A stretch of 64,000 nt of DNA from Bubalus kerabau (Eukaryota > Chordata > Mammalia > Artiodactyla > Bovidae). Below the pieces are notes generated by a model that was given only the letters and a program-made list of their open reading frames with translations, made no database searches and was not told where the DNA came from. Within the stretch, counting starts at the first letter, position 1. Every line of letters starts with the position of its first letter. This document shows, piece by piece, positions 59,791 through 64,000 of the stretch. The stretch covers positions 168,102,240 to 168,166,239 of the forward strand of contig NC_073625.1 in the NCBI RefSeq assembly GCF_029407905.1. Direction: 5' to 3'. A program made the position numbers and the translations under genes.

Positions 59791-60570
59791 ACTGGAGAAG
59801 GGAATGACAAACCACTTCAGTATTCTTGCCTTGAGAACCTCATGAACAGTATGAAAAGGCAAAATGATAGGATACTGAAAGAGGAACTCCCCAGGTCGGT
59901 AGGTGCCCAATATGCTACTGGAGATCAGTGGAGAAATAACTTCAGAAAGAATGAAGTAATGGAGCCAAAGCAAAAAGAATACCCAGGCGTGGATGTGACT
60001 GGTGATAGAACCAAGGTCCGATGCTGTAAAGAGCAATATTGCATAGGAACCTGGAATGTCAGGTCCATGAATCGAGGCAAACTGAAAGTGGTCAAACAGG
60101 AGATGGCAAGAGTGAACGCCGACATTCTAGGAATCAGCAAACTAAAATGGACTGGAATGGGTGAATTTAGCTCAGATGACCATTATATCTACTACTGTGG
60201 GCAGGAATCCCTTAGAAGAAATGGAGTAGCCATCATTTTCAACAAAAGAGTCCAAAATACGGTACTTGGATGTAATCTCAAAAAATGACAGAATGATCTC
60301 TGTTTGTTTTCAAGGCAAACCATTCAATATCACAGTAATCCAAGTCTATGCCCCGACCAGTAACGCTGAAGAAGCTGAAGTTGAACGGTTCTATGAAGAC
60401 CTCCAAGACCTTTTAGAACTAACACCCAAAAAAGATGTCCTTTTCATTATAGGGGACTGGAATGCAAAACTAGGAAGTCAAGAAACACCTGGAGTAACAG
60501 GCAAATCTGGCCTTGGAACACGGAATGAAGCAGGCAAAGTCTAATAGAGTTTTGACAAGAAAATGCACTG
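59787..60570 (+). pseudogene. BovB 5' part with AP endonuclease domain, cut by L1
   Basis: 59770-60288 and 60266-60543 encode the leader and the APE-type endonuclease: CIGTWNVRSMNRGK, DILGISKLKWTGMGE, VIQVYAPTSN and FIIGDWNAK. A frameshift lies near 60285. The metal-binding Glu of the family (ISELKW) is Lys here. The remaining endonuclease and all of RT are lost where L1 begins at 60571. Automated pipelines often label such ORFs as craniofacial development protein 2-like; it is a LINE remnant. Confidence 0.92.
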
Positions 60571-60581
60571 GAGAGGAGGAG

Positions 60582-60593
60582 CCAAGATGGCGG
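60582..60593 (+). promoter_or_regulatory. YY1-type site at the L1 5' end
   Basis: ccaagatggcgg lies 11 bases from the L1 start. In other mammalian L1s a YY1 site here positions transcription initiation; the same role is inferred. Confidence 0.65.
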
Positions 60594-62189
60594 AGGAGTA
60601 GGACGGGGAGAACAATTTCTCCCCCACAAATTCATCAAAAGAGCATTTAAACATCGAGTAAATTCTACAAAACAACTTCTGAATGCCGGCAGAGGAGATC
60701 AGGCACCCAGAAAAGCAGCCCAACTCTTCGAAAGGAGGTAGGAAAAAATATAAAAGACAAAAAAAAGAGACAAAAGAGGGAGGGACAGAGTTCCGTCCCG
60801 GGAAGGGAGTCTTAAAAAGAGAGACGTTTCCAAACACCAGGAAACCCTCTCACTGCCGAATCTGTGCCTAGCTTTGGAAGCACAGAGGGCAACATAAAAG
60901 GGAGGGAAAAAAAAAAAAAAGGCAATTAAAAATCGCAGACTGTGAGCCCTACGGTAACTCCCCCAGCGGAGAAGCAGCGCAGACGCCTGCACACGGCATT
61001 AGCAAGCGGGGGCTGGGCAGGGAAGTGCGGCGCGGGCTGTGTCCCTTAGAGTAAGAATCGGGCCGAATGTCCTGAGCGCTATCTGAGCGAAATAATTTGG
61101 GCTAGCAAACCAGACTGTGGGATATCTACCACGCGAAAAGCCAGCCCTAACCTAAGACACCGCCAGGCCCGCGCACAGAACAAAGGACTGAACAGAGATA
61201 GCCGGCTGCAGACCTTCCCCTCCGGTGACAGGCAGCCAGAGCCGGAAGGGGGCAATCACAGCCCCAGAGAGACACTATCTATAAAACTGTAAGCAGGCTT
61301 CTTTGCTAACTAAAACTTCTTGGGGGTCTGGACGGTCAACAGCTGCCTGAGAAGGTGCGCCGGTTTTACACCCAGATAACCGAGTGGCGGGGAGGCGATA
61401 AGTCGCAGCATTGGCGCCCGCCAAACACCTCATCACCTGAGCTGCTCGGATCTGGGAAGAACACAAAACGCAGGCCCAACCGAGTCTGTGCCTCTGAGGA
61501 CTACCCGAGTGCCTGAACCTGAGCGGCTTGGACCTGGGAGCTCAGCCCAGGGCTGGCCTCTGATTGTTTCCGGCGGAACAACCTAGAGCCCAAGCAGTGT
61601 GGGCAGGGAGGCTACACGCGCCGTGAGCGGGGGCAGACCCAGTGTGGCTGAGGCACTGCGAGCGCACGCCAGTGTTATCTGCTTGCAGCATCCCTCCCTC
61701 CCTCCCCACAGCGAGGCTGAACAAGTAAGCCTAAAAAAAAAAAAAAAAAATAGTGTCCTCAACCATCCCCTTTGTGTCAGGGCGGGAACCAGACACTGAA
61801 GAGACCAGCAAACAGAAGAAGCTATAACAGAGGGAAACGCCTTGGAAGCTACAGGCCATAGATTAAAACCCTGTGGTTACTACGGATTAGATAGGAAGGG
61901 GCCTATAGATCTTGAGAAACATAAGTCAGACTAAGGAACTGCCAAAAATGAACTGAACCCACAATACTCACAACAAAACCAGAGAAAGACCTAGATATAT
62001 TTTTACTATTTTTACGATCAATCTTTCTTTCTTTTTTTTTTTAATTAAAAAAAAAATTAAGTCCTCTATTGTCCTTTAATTTTCACTTTTATAACTATTA
62101 CTTTGCAAAAAAAAAAAAAAAAGACCCTATTTTTTTTTTTCTTCTTCAGCAAACTTCATATATATATTTTATAATTTTTTGACCGTGTT

Positions 62190-62780
62190 TTTTTTTTTTT
62201 TTTTTTTTCTTTTTCTTCTTTTCTTTAACATTGTATTTTTGAAATTCCAAACTCTACTCTAGATTTTTAATTTTAGCCTTTTGGTATATGTTATCAATTT
62301 TGTACCTATAGTTTTTTTCATAATTTCTGTGACTTTTTTTTTCCTCTGTTTCTTTCTCTTCTTCTTTTATATAACATCGTATATCTGCAATTCCAAACTC
62401 TACTCAAGATTTTTAATTTATGCTTTTTGGTATTTGATATCAATTTTGTACCTGTATTTTCTTTATAATTTTTGCGACATTGTTTTTGTTTGTTTGTTTT
62501 CTCTCTTTATTTTTCTTCTTCTTCTTTTTTTTTTTAACGTTGTATTTTTGAAATTCCAAACTCTACTCTAGATTTTTAATTTTTGCTTTTTGGTATTAGT
62601 TATCAATTTTGTACCTGTAGTTTCTTTATAATTTTCACGACCTTGTTTGTTTTTCTTTGTTCGTTTTTTCTCTCTTTCTTTTCCTTCTTCTTTTCATTAA
62701 AATCGCATTTTTGAAATTCCAAACTCTACTCTAGATTTTTAATTTTTGCTTTTATGTATTTGTTACCAATTTTGTACCTT
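62190..62780 (+). repeat. L1 5'UTR tandem array A (4 units, 146-163 bp)
   Basis: The phrase aattccaaactctact recurs at 62243, 62389, 62552 and 62715. Each is followed by agatttttaattt and atcaattttgtacct, and separated by T/C-rich spacers. Unit spacings are 146, 163 and 163. Confidence 0.9.
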
Positions 62781-62804
62781 TAAGAACCCAATCTTCAGGA
62801 CCCA

Positions 62805-63250
62805 TTTTTCACTAGGGTACGAGATTACTGGCTTGACTGCTCTCTCTCCCTTTGGACTCTCCATTTTCTCCACCAGGTCACCTGTATCTCCTCCCTAACC
62901 CCTCTCTACTCTACCCAACTCTGTGAATTTCTGTGTGTTCCAGACGGTGGAGAACACTTAGGGAACTGATTACTGGCTGGATCTGTCTCCCTCCTTTTCA
63001 TTTCCCCCTTTTATCCTTCTGGCCACCTCTGTCTCCTGCCTCCTTCTTCTCTTCTCTGTATAACTCCGTGAACATCTCTGAGCGGTCCAGTTGTGGAGTG
63101 CACATAAGGAAGTGACTACTGGCTAGCCCACTCTCTCCACTATTGATTCCACCTCATCTCATTTGGGTCACCTCTAACTCCCTCCTCCCTCTTCTCTTCT
63201 CCATGTAACGCTGTGAACCTCTCTGAGTGACCCTCACAGTAGAGAAACTT
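62805..63250 (+). repeat. L1 5'UTR tandem array B (3 units, about 145 bp)
   Basis: gattactggct-type starts at 62823, 62968 and 63114 (spacings 145, 146). Each is followed by ctctctcc, a ggtcacct or ggccacct motif, and tctctactc/cttctctt. Confidence 0.88.
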
Positions 63251-63777
63251 TTCATCTTTAACGTAGATGTTTTATCAGTGGTGCTGTATAGAAGGAGAAG
63301 TTTTGAAACTACTGTAAAAATAAGACCGATAACTGGAAGTAGGAGGCTTAAGTCCAAACCCTGACTCCAGGGAACTCCTGACTCCAAGGAACATTAATTG
63401 ACAGGAGCTCATCAAACGCCTCCATACCGACACTGAAACCAAGCACCACACAAGGGCCAACAAGTTCCAGGGAAAGACATACCAAGCAAATTCTCCAGCA
63501 ACAAAGGAACACAGCCCTGAGCTTCAAGATACAGGCTGCCCAAAGTCACCCCAAAACCATAGACATCTCATAACTCATTACTGGACATTTCATTACACTC
63601 CAGAGAGAAGAAATACAGCTCCATCCACCAGAACATCGACACAAGCTTCCCTAACCAGGAAACCTTGACAAGCCACCTGTACAAACCCACACACAGCGAG
63701 GAAACACCACAATAAAGAGAACTCCACAAACTGCCAGAATACAGAAAGGACACCCCAAACTCAGCAATTTAAGCAAG

Positions 63778-64000
63778 ATGAAGAGACAGAGGAATACCCA
63801 GCAGATAAAGCAACAGGATAAATGCCCACCAAACCAAACAAAAGAGGAAGAGATAGGGAATCTACCTGATAAAGAATTCCGAATAATGATAGTGAAATTG
63901 ATCCAAAATCTTGAAATTAAAATGGAATCACAGATAAATAGCCTGGAGGCAAGGATTGAGAAGATGCAAGAAAGGTTTAACAAGGACTTAGAAGAAATAA
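63778..64000 (+). CDS. L1 ORF1 (RNA-binding protein), start only
   Basis: ATG at 63778 opens 74 codons without a stop to the window edge (MKRQRNTQQIKQQDKCPPNQ at the N-terminus, then a Lys/Glu/Gln-rich region with LIQNLEIKMESQINSLEARI, a heptad pattern of the ORF1p coiled coil). ORF1p is the trimeric nucleic-acid chaperone of L1. The rest, including the RRM and C-terminal domains, lies beyond the window, so intactness cannot be judged. Confidence 0.9.
   Translation, partial: MKRQRNTQQIKQQDKCPPNQTKEEEIGNLPDKEFRIMIVKLIQNLEIKMESQINSLEARIEKMQERFNKDLEEI

Larger units (their letters stand above)
60571..63777 (+). mobile_element. Young ruminant L1: 5'UTR
   Basis: Begins gagaggaggagccaagatgg, with a YY1-type ccaagatggcgg box at 60582-60593. 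It is followed by a GC-rich promoter-like region to about 61720, an A-run, T-rich tandem units (62190-62780), and C/T-rich tandem units (62805-63250), then purine-rich leader to ORF1. CpGs are well kept, which suggests recent insertion. The element runs out of the window. Confidence 0.9.

Noticed and set aside
59770..60544. Candidate host gene resembling craniofacial development protein 2-like entries
   Set aside because: It is the BovB APE endonuclease, frameshifted and cut by L1; such database names are misannotated LINEs.
62281..62571. 96-codon hydrophobic ORF that looks like a membrane protein
   Set aside because: Translation of the T-rich tandem units of the L1 5'UTR; poly-Phe/Leu results from base composition.

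Overview
This is mammalian nuclear DNA, almost certainly from a bovid ruminant (cattle, buffalo, yak, sheep or goat group). The basis is the dense content of BovB (RTE-clade) LINEs, Bov-tA and Bov-A2 SINEs, 1.15-1.3 kb solo LTRs of a ruminant class II endogenous retrovirus type, and a young ruminant L1. These sit over an older mammalian layer of MIR, MER5A, Tigger1, a mariner-type MITE, old L1 and a trace of Ty3/gypsy. No bacterial, plasmid, phage or CRISPR content was seen.

The only host protein-coding gene recognised is PLSCR5 (phospholipid scramblase family member 5), on the + strand. Six coding exons were found by splice sites and peptide similarity: 1072-1235, 6227-6269, 8372-8592, 10789-10950, 16138-16299 and 20292-20330. 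The joins keep the reading frame and give 262 codons. The first coding exon (only a few residues) was not found and probably lies left of the window. The palmitoylation-type Cys cluster, the nuclear-localisation-like segment, the EF-hand-like Ca loop and the C-terminal hydrophobic segment are all visible.

Layout: 1-20330 is the PLSCR5 body, with introns full of SINEs and BovB. 20331-27103 is intergenic, with a SINE/LTR/BovB nest at 23061-24436. 27104-29485 is a nearly full-length decayed Tigger1 transposon. 29486-47450 is intergenic, with SINEs, several BovB copies (one inserted in another), a solo LTR at 39964-41255 and an old L1. 47500-56055 is antisense L1 sequence hosting two solo LTRs, a processed retrocopy tail and BovB pieces. 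56460-60570 holds BovB, SINE and sense L1 fragments. 60571-64000 is the 5' part of a young sense-strand L1, with a tandemly structured 5'UTR and the start of ORF1, cut by the window edge.

No new gene system is supported. The points of interest are structural records of retrotransposition and repair: a BovB with a twin-priming-type 5' inversion inside matching target-site duplications; an inverted duplication of flanking DNA at the 5' edge of another BovB; a BovB/SINE junction suggesting template switching; local patch copies placed inside other elements; a perfect 110 bp tandem duplication (possibly an assembly artefact); four solo LTRs, three with exact 6 bp target duplications; and two tandem arrays in the L1 5'UTR. 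Most long ORFs in the window are BovB endonuclease or reverse transcriptase remnants, or their antisense shadows, not host genes. Family names rest on recognition by eye, and edges not marked by target duplications are approximate.
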